Positions 24,720-32,219 of a stretch of DNA of 43,385 bases are shown here, piece by piece (the first letter of the stretch is position 1; every line of letters starts with the position of its first letter). The notes below the pieces were generated by a model. It saw only the letters and a list, made by a program, of their open reading frames with translations, had not been told where the DNA came from and searched no databases. This DNA is from Terriglobia bacterium (GTDB lineage: Bacteria > Acidobacteriota > Terriglobia > Bryobacterales > Bryobacteraceae), in NCBI GenBank assembly GCA_020073325.1, contig JAIQFJ010000002.1, positions 1 through 43,385 of the forward strand, written 5' to 3'. The position numbers and the translations under genes were made by a program.

Positions 24720-26613
24720 GGTGTTTCTCCTTCATTTTGTCTTTGGCTAATCGTAGTGGCTTGAAGTCTTTGCCGCCGGGCTCCATGAACTTGCTGAAGA
24801 ACTCGACGTAGTGGAGTCGCAGGGCATGGACGGCCGGGGCGAATACCCCGAGTAAGATGTTGAACGCATGCAACAGGATCGCCACCGCGACACCGATCCA
24901 GACGCTGCCCGCAGCACCCGCCAGGCGGTTGGCGATGGAAGCGAGCAGCACCGATGCGAGGCCGACGGCCATGAGACGCACGTACGAGATAATGTTGCCG
25001 AAATCCCGCAGCAGCTCGAACGGCGCAAGAAATCCGCCGGTGAATATCAGAATCGGGATGATGACGAGGACCGCAGTGATCAGCGGCCCGCGCACCAGAG
25101 CGGCGACCGGCGCGAAATAGGAGGCAAGGATGCCGGTGACGCAGATCACGACGAGGATGCTCAACGACCTGTACACCGCCTCTTTGGTCTGTCTGCCCTT
25201 GAGCGCCGACACAACTCCCAGGACGAGTCCCACAACCACGTGCACGCTGCCCACGGCCAGCGCGAAATACACCATGGGCACGAGCGATGTTTGCCTGTCG
25301 ATAAACGGTCTTAGGTCGAAGAGCCGCGTGCCCAGGTCGCCGAAACATTCGCCGTAGAGCACGCCGAAGACGATGGTATAGATCGAGGAGACCAGCAGGA
25401 TCTCCCCGGCCTGCCGTATGATCCGCCGCTTGACAAACAGGATTGCACCCACGGCGACCAGGAGCAGGATGAGTCCATACCCGATGTCCCCGAGAATCAT
25501 CCCGAAGAATAGTGGGAAGAAGATCGCGACGAACGGCGTGGGATCGATCGAGGTATAACGCGGCAGCGGCAACAGCCGTACCAGGAGCTCGAAGGGTTGA
25601 AGGTAGGCCGGATTTCGCAGCACGACGGGCACAGTCTCGAGGTCTTGCTTGAGGATCTCTCGTTCCTCCACGACGACGGCATCCCCATGCTGCTCCGCCA
25701 GCACCTGTCGCAGGCCTGCAACTGTCGCCGAAGGCATCCATCCGAAAAGCACGAAGCAGAGGTCGGTCTCGTAGAGCGATGCACTCGTCTTCAAAAGCGA
25801 GAGGCGCTGCTCGAGCCAGCTCTGCACAGGCTGATAGATCGCACGCCACTTCCTCGCCATATCGATCAGTTCGTTGTCAATGGCGGCAACCTGGGTTGAC
25901 AGTTCATCGCGTCGCGCCCGGGCGGCTTTGACTTTGTCCGGCAGGGGGAGGCGGTCGAGGTACGAGGGCAGCGTGATCTCGGGTATCTGGCTCCCGCGCA
26001 AACCATCTCTGAGTTTATTTGCGAGTTGCTTCTCTGTCGTGAGCAGCCCGATGTACGAGCCGTCTTCCATCTTCGCGGAAGTCACCACCGTACCCGGCAA
26101 AGTCCGGTCGGCGACTTTCGCCAGTTGATCGAGAGTCGCGGGATCCTTGGCCTCGATTCCGATGAGCTCTCGGTCGGCTGCCGCCGCACCCTTGGGCGCC
26201 AGCAACTCGATTGCGCCCAGAAAGACCAGGTAGCGCTGCAATTGCCCGAGCTCGGACTGCAGGGCTTCCTTTCGCTGCAATCGCTCCTTGCAGGCATCGA
26301 GATGCGTACCCACCAGGGAGGCAATGGAATCGACCGCCAGCGACGGGCTCAGATTCGACTCCTTCGTCGGCACCTTGGGCAGCAGTGTGAGCAGCCGCCC
26401 GATCTTGTTGCCGAGATCTTCAAGGACCAGCCGTTCCGCGAGCACTTGCGTGTCGAGTGCGAGGGGCCTCAGTTTATGCGCCGTGTCCTCACGGATGCGC
26501 TCCCTGATGCCGGGTTCGATCTGTAGGATCTCCTCGCGCTGAATGGTCTCGAGCACCGGGAGAAGCATCTCCCGCGGCCCGGCGACTTCGACCTTGGACA
26601 TCGTGACGATCAC
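24697..26613 (-). CDS. atpI: V/A-type ATPase membrane subunit I (a)
   Basis: The stator subunit that forms the ion half-channels. It is 638 aa: a cytoplasmic part (about 1-340) with long helices and alternating domains (KVEVAGPREMLLPVLETIQ at the start), then seven to eight hydrophobic helices beginning near PFVAIFFPLFFGMILGDIGY, a segment diagnostic of the family. The last helices contain ELLRDFGNIISYVRLMAVGL with the conserved arginine, and FNILLGVFAPAVHALRLHYV. It begins with GTG 26613, overlapping the stop of subunit H (GTGA). Confidence 0.95.
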   Translation of the reverse strand: MIVTMSKVEVAGPREMLLPVLETIQREEILQIEPGIRERIREDTAHKLRPLALDTQVLAERLVLEDLGNKIGRLLTLLPKVPTKESNLSPSLAVDSIASLVGTHLDACKERLQRKEALQSELGQLQRYLVFLGAIELLAPKGAAAADRELIGIEAKDPATLDQLAKVADRTLPGTVVTSAKMEDGSYIGLLTTEKQLANKLRDGLRGSQIPEITLPSYLDRLPLPDKVKAARARRDELSTQVAAIDNELIDMARKWRAIYQPVQSWLEQRLSLLKTSASLYETDLCFVLFGWMPSATVAGLRQVLAEQHGDAVVVEEREILKQDLETVPVVLRNPAYLQPFELLVRLLPLPRYTSIDPTPFVAIFFPLFFGMILGDIGYGLILLLVAVGAILFVKRRIIRQAGEILLVSSIYTIVFGVLYGECFGDLGTRLFDLRPFIDRQTSLVPMVYFALAVGSVHVVVGLVLGVVSALKGRQTKEAVYRSLSILVVICVTGILASYFAPVAALVRGPLITAVLVIIPILIFTGGFLAPFELLRDFGNIISYVRLMAVGLASVLLASIANRLAGAAGSVWIGVAVAILLHAFNILLGVFAPAVHALRLHYVEFFSKFMEPGGKDFKPLRLAKDKMKEKHLANGHES

Positions 26614-26996
26614 TCGGCACGACCTCGAGCGATCAGTAGGACATGCTGCCGGACGATGGGTATGAGTCGCGCGTCCTCGAGACGACGGATCCGTTCAGCC
26701 TCAGTGCCTGCCTGTTGCAGGATCGAGGCCGCTTCGTCGTGGCCGGCCATCTTTGCCGCTTCCTCCTCGCGGGCGGCCGATACCTTGAGAGCTGTGAGCT
26801 CGGACAGTTTCGCCTGCTCGATCTCGCCCCGGGTGCGCTCGAGCCATTGCCGCGCCGCCTGCCGCTCCGCCTCAAGTTTCGCGCCGATTTCGCGCTCGAC
26901 CGCCAAGACCTCTGAAAGAACGTCCCCGTTCCTGTGGGGAACGAGGTAATCCGCGCTTTTGTGCAGATGGTCGTCCTCGCGGTCGCGGCCGGTCAT
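26610..26996 (-). CDS. atpH: V/A-type ATPase subunit H (G-like peripheral stalk)
   Basis: 128 aa, with a long charged helix (about 27-110) rich in Glu, Ala and Arg (LAVEREIGAKLEAERQAARQ), as in the stalk partner of subunit E. The first 20 residues are not family-like, so the true start may lie downstream, but no better ATG or GTG with a ribosome site is evident; AGGGGGG precedes ATG 26996. It is the first gene of the operon, whose order H-I-K-E-C-F-A-B-D matches that of Thermus-type V/A-ATPase operons. Confidence 0.8.
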   Translation of the reverse strand: MTGRDREDDHLHKSADYLVPHRNGDVLSEVLAVEREIGAKLEAERQAARQWLERTRGEIEQAKLSELTALKVSAAREEEAAKMAGHDEAASILQQAGTEAERIRRLEDARLIPIVRQHVLLIARGRAE

Positions 26997-27084
26997 TCAA
27001 GAGCCCCCCTGCCGCGCCGTAACGCTCATGCAAACGGGCAGGTCCTGACAGGCACCGAGCACAGGGCATGCCAACTACGTGTGA

Positions 27085-27447
27085 GTGAAATCAACAGGTT
27101 TACCGAATTGCTGCGCTACGCAGCGCACGGAGCAACGCGGCGCTGTGTTTACGGCCGCAGGGCACATCGAGCCTTCGACGCTCCAGGGGCGACACGCGAA
27201 AGCATACGCGCCGGCGAAGTTGCTGTACTTCCCGCTCTACACTTTTCGGCACACTGGTCTCACGCGCCGGGCGCCGTTCATGGACGCGTGGATGCTCGCG
27301 TATCTCGTCGGCCACCGCGACATGTCGATCACGAAAAGGTACGTCCACCCGCGGGAACACAGCACGCGGGCTGCGATCGAGAAAGCGCGCGCGGCACTGA
27401 GTGGGCACAATTCTGGGCACAGTCCGATTTTGAACATCTTGCGTTAG
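27085..27447 (+). pseudogene. Tyrosine recombinase (integrase) C-terminal remnant
   Basis: About 75 codons at the end read GHIEPSTLQGRHAKAYAPAK, then FPLYTFRHTGLTRRAP, MLAYLVGHRDMSITKRYVHP. These are box II and the active-site Tyr of tyrosine recombinases (R-H in FRHT, GH, and Y in KRYVHP). The upstream part of the frame lacks the catalytic domain's first half, and the segment VFTAAGHIEP appears shortened. The catalytic block is truncated, so the element is dead. It lies next to the start of the V/A-ATPase operon. No tRNA gene is visible beside it. Confidence 0.75.
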
Positions 27448-27629
27448 AACACCCATGTCGATCGAAGAACCCGGCGCCCTTGAATGATCACTCTTCAGGA
27501 CCAAACCAGTTCTTTTTCAGCCACCTAGTGAGTCCCTCAAAGCGCATACATCCGACGCGAGTTGCGAAAGATCTTCGGTCTATGAAATGCAGTTGCCAAG
27601 CTAACCAAGGCAATCCTTGCGGGAGCGCT

Positions 27630-28190
27630 ATGGAATTGATGGATGTTCTTGGAAGTCGGCGCGCCGTTCGGGACTACACCCCCATGCCTGTTGAGCGGCC
27701 CACGATCGAACACCTGATCCATGCCGCGACTCTCGCTCCTAGCGCCATGAATCTGCAGCCGTGGGCCTTCGCTGTGCTAACGGGCCAGAACCGGATCGAT
27801 CAACTTGCCGGACGCATCAAGAGCTGGCTGCTCGCGAATTTCTCCGATACGATGTACGGCCCGTCGATCCGAGGGATGATTGAAGATCCGAAATACACAC
27901 TGTTACATCACGCTCCCGCGCTGGTGATGGTGCTGGCAAAATCCCAAGAAGCTCAGGCTGTGGAAGACTGCTGCCTGGCTGCCGAGAATCTGATGCTGGC
28001 AGCGCGCGACGAAGGTCTGGGCAGTTGTTGGGTGGGGTTCGCTCGTCCCTGGATCAACCTGCCGGAAATCAAGAAAGAACTCGGGTTGCCGCAGAACTAT
28101 CATGTGGTGGCTCCCATCGTGCTGGGATATCCTCTGGCGTGGCCGAAGTCGCATGGCCGCAGCGCTCCTGAAATTCAATGGCTCGGGTGA
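27630..28190 (+). CDS. Nitroreductase-family protein
   Basis: 186 aa flavin-dependent oxidoreductase family. The start MELMDVLGSRRAVRDYTPMP, the helix SAMNLQPWAFAVL, and EDCCLAAENLMLAARDEGLG followed by SCWVGFARPW are the usual FMN-binding and dimer features. The long loop after residue 45 resembles the family with a lid rather than the short NfsB type. ATG 27630 has GGGAG immediately upstream; an in-frame ATG at 27582 would add 16 cysteine-containing residues. It is the first gene of a four-gene unit (6 bp before the HPF fusion). The physiological substrate is unknown. Confidence 0.88.
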   Translation: MELMDVLGSRRAVRDYTPMPVERPTIEHLIHAATLAPSAMNLQPWAFAVLTGQNRIDQLAGRIKSWLLANFSDTMYGPSIRGMIEDPKYTLLHHAPALVMVLAKSQEAQAVEDCCLAAENLMLAARDEGLGSCWVGFARPWINLPEIKKELGLPQNYHVVAPIVLGYPLAWPKSHGRSAPEIQWLG

Positions 28191-28196
28191 GACTCT

Positions 28197-28844
28197 ATGA
28201 CATTACCTCCACAAATCACGTTAAGAAATATGGACCCGATTGCAGACCTGGAACCGGCTGTCCTGAAGGAAATTGCAGTTCTCGAACGATTCTTTGCGCG
28301 GATCATGAGTTGCCGGGTCATGATCGAGGGGCCGAGAGGTCGCCGCTTCGGAGGTTTGTATCGCGTGCGGATCGATCTCGGGGTTCCCAACGAAGAACTC
28401 GTGGTTGAGCACGTGCCCAGCCTTCACGGAACTCTGCGGGACATCGAGGCTTCGAAAAAAACCAAGCAGTCGGAGCCAAAGCGGACTCGCCGCGACGTGA
28501 ACCGCGCGATTCACCAGGCATTCCGTGAGATGCGCCGCCGTTTGCAGGATTATGCGCGTCGGCTGCAAGGACAGACGAAGCAGCATGAGAATCCGGTTGC
28601 GGCGAGAGTCGGGAGGCTGTTTGAGGACTATGGGTTCCTCGAGACTCCGGATGGGCGCGAGATCTATTTTCACCGCAACAGCGTCTTGGATGGGCACTTC
28701 AATCTTCTCCGGGTCGGAAGCGAAGTGCGCTTTGCGGAAGAGCCTGGCGACAAAGGTCCACAAGCGAGCTCGGTCGCATTACTCCGCTTGACCAAGCAAG
28801 CTCGCAGCGCCGCCAGGACTGCGGTGCTGCGGAAACATCGCTGA
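28197..28844 (+). CDS. HPF/RaiA ribosome-hibernation protein fused to a cold-shock domain
   Basis: 215 aa. Residues about 5-115 resemble HPF/RaiA (ITLRNMDPIADLEPAVLKEI, SCRVMIEGPRGRRFGGLYRV, then AIHQAFREMRRRLQDYARRL at the end of the domain), the fold that sits in the decoding centre of resting ribosomes. Residues about 138-200 form a cold-shock domain: VGRLFEDYGFLETPDGREIY and FHRNSVLDG carry RNP1/RNP2-like aromatic patches. The combination suggests ribosome binding plus single-stranded nucleic-acid binding. It follows the nitroreductase by 6 bp. Confidence 0.85.
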   Translation: MTLPPQITLRNMDPIADLEPAVLKEIAVLERFFARIMSCRVMIEGPRGRRFGGLYRVRIDLGVPNEELVVEHVPSLHGTLRDIEASKKTKQSEPKRTRRDVNRAIHQAFREMRRRLQDYARRLQGQTKQHENPVAARVGRLFEDYGFLETPDGREIYFHRNSVLDGHFNLLRVGSEVRFAEEPGDKGPQASSVALLRLTKQARSAARTAVLRKHR

Positions 28845-28880
28845 GCGGTCCGGTAGCGCCGGCGAGGATGAAGCCGCAAA

Positions 28881-29690
28881 ATGGCTCTGCTCACGTATCG
28901 AGAGCTCGACACGGCCAGTGAGTTGGCGCTGGCCGCAGGACAAATACTCGCCGGGCAATACGCTGGCGAAAATGCGGTGGAGTGGAAGGCGAACGCCGAG
29001 CCTGTTACGCTCGCCGACCGGCTCGCCAACGATTTCTTGGTCTGCGAACTGGCGAAACGATTCCCTGACGATGGAATACTCTCCGAAGAGGCGCCGGATC
29101 GCCACGAGCCTTGTCGAAACCGGCGGGTCTGGATTATCGATCCCATGGACGGCACTGCGGAGTTCATCGCACACCGGGACGAGTTTGCGGTCATGATCGG
29201 GCTGGCCGTCGATGGCGTGCCGACGCTCGGCGTCATCTATCAGCCCATTGGGCAGAAGCTCTACTACGCGGCGGCCGGCGAGGGAGCGTTTTTGAAAACG
29301 CGCGGAATGTGCACGGCTCTGCACGTTTCCGCGGAATCCGATCCGCAGATGATGACCGTGGCACTGAGCCGCTCCCACCACTGCGCGGACGTGGATCGCA
29401 TATGCCGGCGGGTCGGGATCACCAAAACGCTCTGGTCCGGCAGCATCGGGCTGAAAGTCGGATTGATCTGCGAAGGTCGCGCGCATGTTTACCTTCACAC
29501 TGCAAAGCGCGTATCCCAGTGGGACACGTGCGCTCCTGAAGCCGTTCTTCGCGAGGCGGGAGGGCGGATGACGGACCTCTACGGGATGCCGCTTCCGTAT
29601 GCCGGCTCTGAGTTGCGCCATCTCAACGGCGTGATCGCCAGCAATGGAGCAATCCACGCGCGTATCGTGGAAGCAGCAAGCTATGGCTGA
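28881..29690 (+). CDS. Inositol-monophosphatase/CysQ-family phosphatase
   Basis: 269 aa. The metal-dependent phosphatase signature WIIDPMDGTAEFI has its aspartates at D87 and D90, preceded by an SEEAPD acidic loop (about 68-73), and the late motif VSQWDTCAPEAVLREAGGR supplies the final metal-binding Asp. This resembles CysQ (3'-phosphoadenosine 5'-phosphate to AMP) and other IMPase members; substrate is undecided. GAGGA lies 13 bp before the ATG. Its last 8 bp overlap the next gene. Confidence 0.88.
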   Translation: MALLTYRELDTASELALAAGQILAGQYAGENAVEWKANAEPVTLADRLANDFLVCELAKRFPDDGILSEEAPDRHEPCRNRRVWIIDPMDGTAEFIAHRDEFAVMIGLAVDGVPTLGVIYQPIGQKLYYAAAGEGAFLKTRGMCTALHVSAESDPQMMTVALSRSHHCADVDRICRRVGITKTLWSGSIGLKVGLICEGRAHVYLHTAKRVSQWDTCAPEAVLREAGGRMTDLYGMPLPYAGSELRHLNGVIASNGAIHARIVEAASYG

Positions 29691-30687
29691 ACCGGGACTC
29701 GCCGAAAAGGTTGCGTTTCTAGGTAGGCCCGAATCATACCTCGATCAAGTTAGGCAGGTCGATTTGAAAGAGACGCACATGTCATACGTCTTTCTGACCG
29801 ACCAGCATGCCTGGAAACTCAAGAAGCCCGTCGCCAACAGTTACCTCGATTTCACTACGGTCGATGCTCGCCGGTGCAACTGCGCACGGGAGTTGGATCT
29901 GAACCGCCGGTTGGCGCCCGGCGTCTACCTTGGGATGGTGCCTCTGGTGATCGATCTGGACGGCAGGATAAAGCTCGGCGGCGAAGGACGGATCATCGAT
30001 TGGCTGGTAAAAATGCGCCGTCTGCCAGCCGAGCGGATGCTTGATCGAGCGATTGAGAACCATACCGTCAGCCGCGAAGACGTTCACAAGCTCGGCGTGA
30101 TGCTCGCGCACTATTACGAACAAGCCCCGAGGATCAGGATGAGTCCGGCAGAGTATCGGCAGCGCCTAGAGAACGACATCCATGATTGCGCGAAAGAACT
30201 GCGCCGGCCCGAGTATGCTTTGTCTTCGGACCAGATCGAATCGATCCGCCTTCAGCAGGCCCACGCGCTGGCAGCCGATGCGGCGATGTTTGACGATCGC
30301 GTAAAGCAAGGCAGAATTGTCGATGCACACGGCGACCTCCGTCCCGAACACATCTGCCTGAGCACCAAACCAGTCGTCATCGATTGTCTGGAGTTTAGTC
30401 CTGATTTTAGAATTCTCGACGCGGTGTCTGAGCTCAGCTACTTCACACTCGAATGCGAACGGCTCGGCGCCAAGTGGGTCGGTGATTTCGTTTTCGAATG
30501 CTACCGGAACGAGACCGGCGATTTCCCGCCCGCGGACTTGATTGCGTTCTATACAAGGCAGCACGCCTGCACACGGGCAAAGATCGCGGTCTGGCACCTG
30601 AAGGATCCTGCCGTTCGCGATCGCGCAAAATGGATCGAAAAAGCCAGAGCTTATCTCGACCGGGCGGTCAATCGAGGAGTTCGGTAA
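29683..30687 (+). CDS. COG2187-like aminoglycoside-phosphotransferase-fold protein
   Basis: 334 aa from ATG 29683; its start overlaps the CysQ-like stop by 8 bp (an in-frame ATG at 29644 would overlap by 47). The N-terminus ([20 protein letters not shown]) has the family's phosphate-binding lysine pair, and the catalytic loop [13 protein letters not shown] gives H216, D218 and H223, followed by VIDCLEF with D234. In aminoglycoside kinases the last loop residue is Asn; here it is His (H223). Members of COG2187 are poorly characterised. Its 3' end overlaps the convergent PRPP-synthetase gene by 20 bp. Function unknown; kinase-like on small molecules or proteins. Confidence 0.78.
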   Translation: MAEPGLAEKVAFLGRPESYLDQVRQVDLKETHMSYVFLTDQHAWKLKKPVANSYLDFTTVDARRCNCARELDLNRRLAPGVYLGMVPLVIDLDGRIKLGGEGRIIDWLVKMRRLPAERMLDRAIENHTVSREDVHKLGVMLAHYYEQAPRIRMSPAEYRQRLENDIHDCAKELRRPEYALSSDQIESIRLQQAHALAADAAMFDDRVKQGRIVDAHGDLRPEHICLSTKPVVIDCLEFSPDFRILDAVSELSYFTLECERLGAKWVGDFVFECYRNETGDFPPADLIAFYTRQHACTRAKIAVWHLKDPAVRDRAKWIEKARAYLDRAVNRGVR

Positions 30688-31645
30688 GCGATCCTCCACC
30701 GTGAATTCTCTTGATCGCTTCCGCGACGAGCGGCGCCACGTCGATCACAACCAGCTTACTTTGCACCAACTCAGCACTCAGTCGAAATGGGGGGATAGTG
30801 TTGGTGACCGCCACCGTTTCCAGACTCGCCCCAGTTAAGACTCGGCTGGCATCGGAAGCGAACACTCCGTGGGTGGCCGCTGCAAACACCAACGCGGCCT
30901 TGTGCGCCGAACATGCTTTCGCCGCCCGGGCTAGCGTGGTGCCGCTGCTGATCAGGTCGTCGATGATGATCGCGCTCTTGCCGGCCACGTCGCCCACCAG
31001 CGCCTCGCCACTAACGACGCCGGCGCTGCGATATTTTTCGACAAACGCAATCCCGACGGTCCGTCCGAGTTTTCGGCTCATCGCTTCGCGAAAGGCCTCC
31101 GCGCGTTTGATGCCACCTACGTCCGGAGAGACCACTACCACGTTGTCCTCCTTCACAAGCGCCGCGAAATGCTCGACGAACAGCCGTTTAGCTTCCAGGT
31201 GGTCCGTCGGGACCCGAAAGGCGTTCTCGAAGGCCGCCAGGTTGTGAACGTCGAGCGTGACCATGCGTTCAATTCCGGCCGCTTCGAACATGGCGGCGAT
31301 GTAGCGCGTGGTAATCGGGTCGCGCGGCTTGCTTCGCCTGTCTTTGCGCGCATAGCAAAGATAGGGGACCACGGCGGTGACACGAGCAGCAGAAGCGTCC
31401 CGGAGCGCGCCGAGAAAGAACAGGAAGCGGCAGAGCTTGTCGTTGACGCTCTGCGTCGCGTCGCCATAAAGACTCTGGACGACGAACACATCCTTGCCCC
31501 GAACGGATTCGAGGGGACGCGTTTTGTGCTCACCGTCTTCGAAGTTCCGCTCCTCATGCTTGGCAAGCACCACTCCCAAGCATGCAGACACACGCTGGCC
31601 AAACTCACAACCAGCGTGGGGAGCGAAAATCGCGAGGTCCGACAC
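30668..31645 (-). CDS. prs: Ribose-phosphate pyrophosphokinase (PRPP synthetase)
   Basis: Makes PRPP from ribose 5-phosphate and ATP. It is 325 aa from GTG 31645 with AGGAAG upstream; the open frame extends further upstream without family similarity. Visible motifs are the flexible ATP-site loop [20 protein letters not shown], the metal-binding [15 protein letters not shown] and the PRPP loop [16 protein letters not shown] (about 220-232). The loop RDPITTRY (canonical REPISAK) and [10 protein letters not shown] mark the divergent branch rather than the housekeeping Prs. It is convergent with the COG2187-like gene. Confidence 0.93.
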   Translation of the reverse strand: MSDLAIFAPHAGCEFGQRVSACLGVVLAKHEERNFEDGEHKTRPLESVRGKDVFVVQSLYGDATQSVNDKLCRFLFFLGALRDASAARVTAVVPYLCYARKDRRSKPRDPITTRYIAAMFEAAGIERMVTLDVHNLAAFENAFRVPTDHLEAKRLFVEHFAALVKEDNVVVVSPDVGGIKRAEAFREAMSRKLGRTVGIAFVEKYRSAGVVSGEALVGDVAGKSAIIIDDLISSGTTLARAAKACSAHKAALVFAAATHGVFASDASRVLTGASLETVAVTNTIPPFRLSAELVQSKLVVIDVAPLVAEAIKRIHGGGSLTELLD

Positions 31646-32219
31646 TTCTCCATCTTCCTCGATTTGCCGCCGGGCACGCTCGCACCCGGCCCTCGTAGTG
31701 GCTGGGGCCGGTTTAGGCAGCCACAGGGTTGCTCTTCGTCCCTTCCTCAACGGCCACCTGGCCAATCTTCTTTTCCTCTCTGCAACCGGCAAGGGGATCT
31801 TGAGCACGCCGTCTATAAACTCAACCCTGGTCTGGCCGGTTTACGCCGCGACGGCGTGAATTTAGGTAGCGCGGTGCGCGCAGATTTTGCCACGAGCGCG
31901 ATATCAGCATGAACGTGCTTCATGGTGAGGAGGGCGTCCCGCGGAGTGACCAGATCCGATCGCGTGTCGCTATCCAGATAAATCATTGTTCTGGTGCGCG
32001 AACCGGCGCGGAATTGCGGCAATTCACGCAGGATCGATGCAAGTCCGGTGCACCAGGCGATTCCAAGAGCACTGGCTTATAGATCCACACAATTTCCCAT
32101 CGATTTCCCGACTTGAGATGGGGGTTGGCGTGCACTATCCGAAAGCTGCGCGCGGCGAAGGTGAAAATATCTTCGCGATTTGAGTCACCGGCTGCGAGTT
32201 CCGGTTTGAGGATCCGCTC
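31646..32219. other. Intergenic stretch with one weak minus-strand open frame
   Basis: 574 bp between the divergent prs and glgX genes. The only protein-like frame is at 31813-32022 (minus; 69 codons, including MIYLDSDTRSDLVTPRDALL), with no family I recognise. The rest shows no repeats or hairpins that I would call. Promoters for prs and glgX must lie here. Confidence 0.45.

Noticed and set aside
26934-27629. N-terminal extension that would make a 418-aa nitroreductase
   Set aside because: The extra 232 codons run through the integrase remnant region in another frame; the nitroreductase starts with GGGAG and ATG at 27630.
27448-27629. tRNA gene as the attachment site for the integrase
   Set aside because: No cloverleaf with a T-arm GTTC...-type core could be read on either strand.
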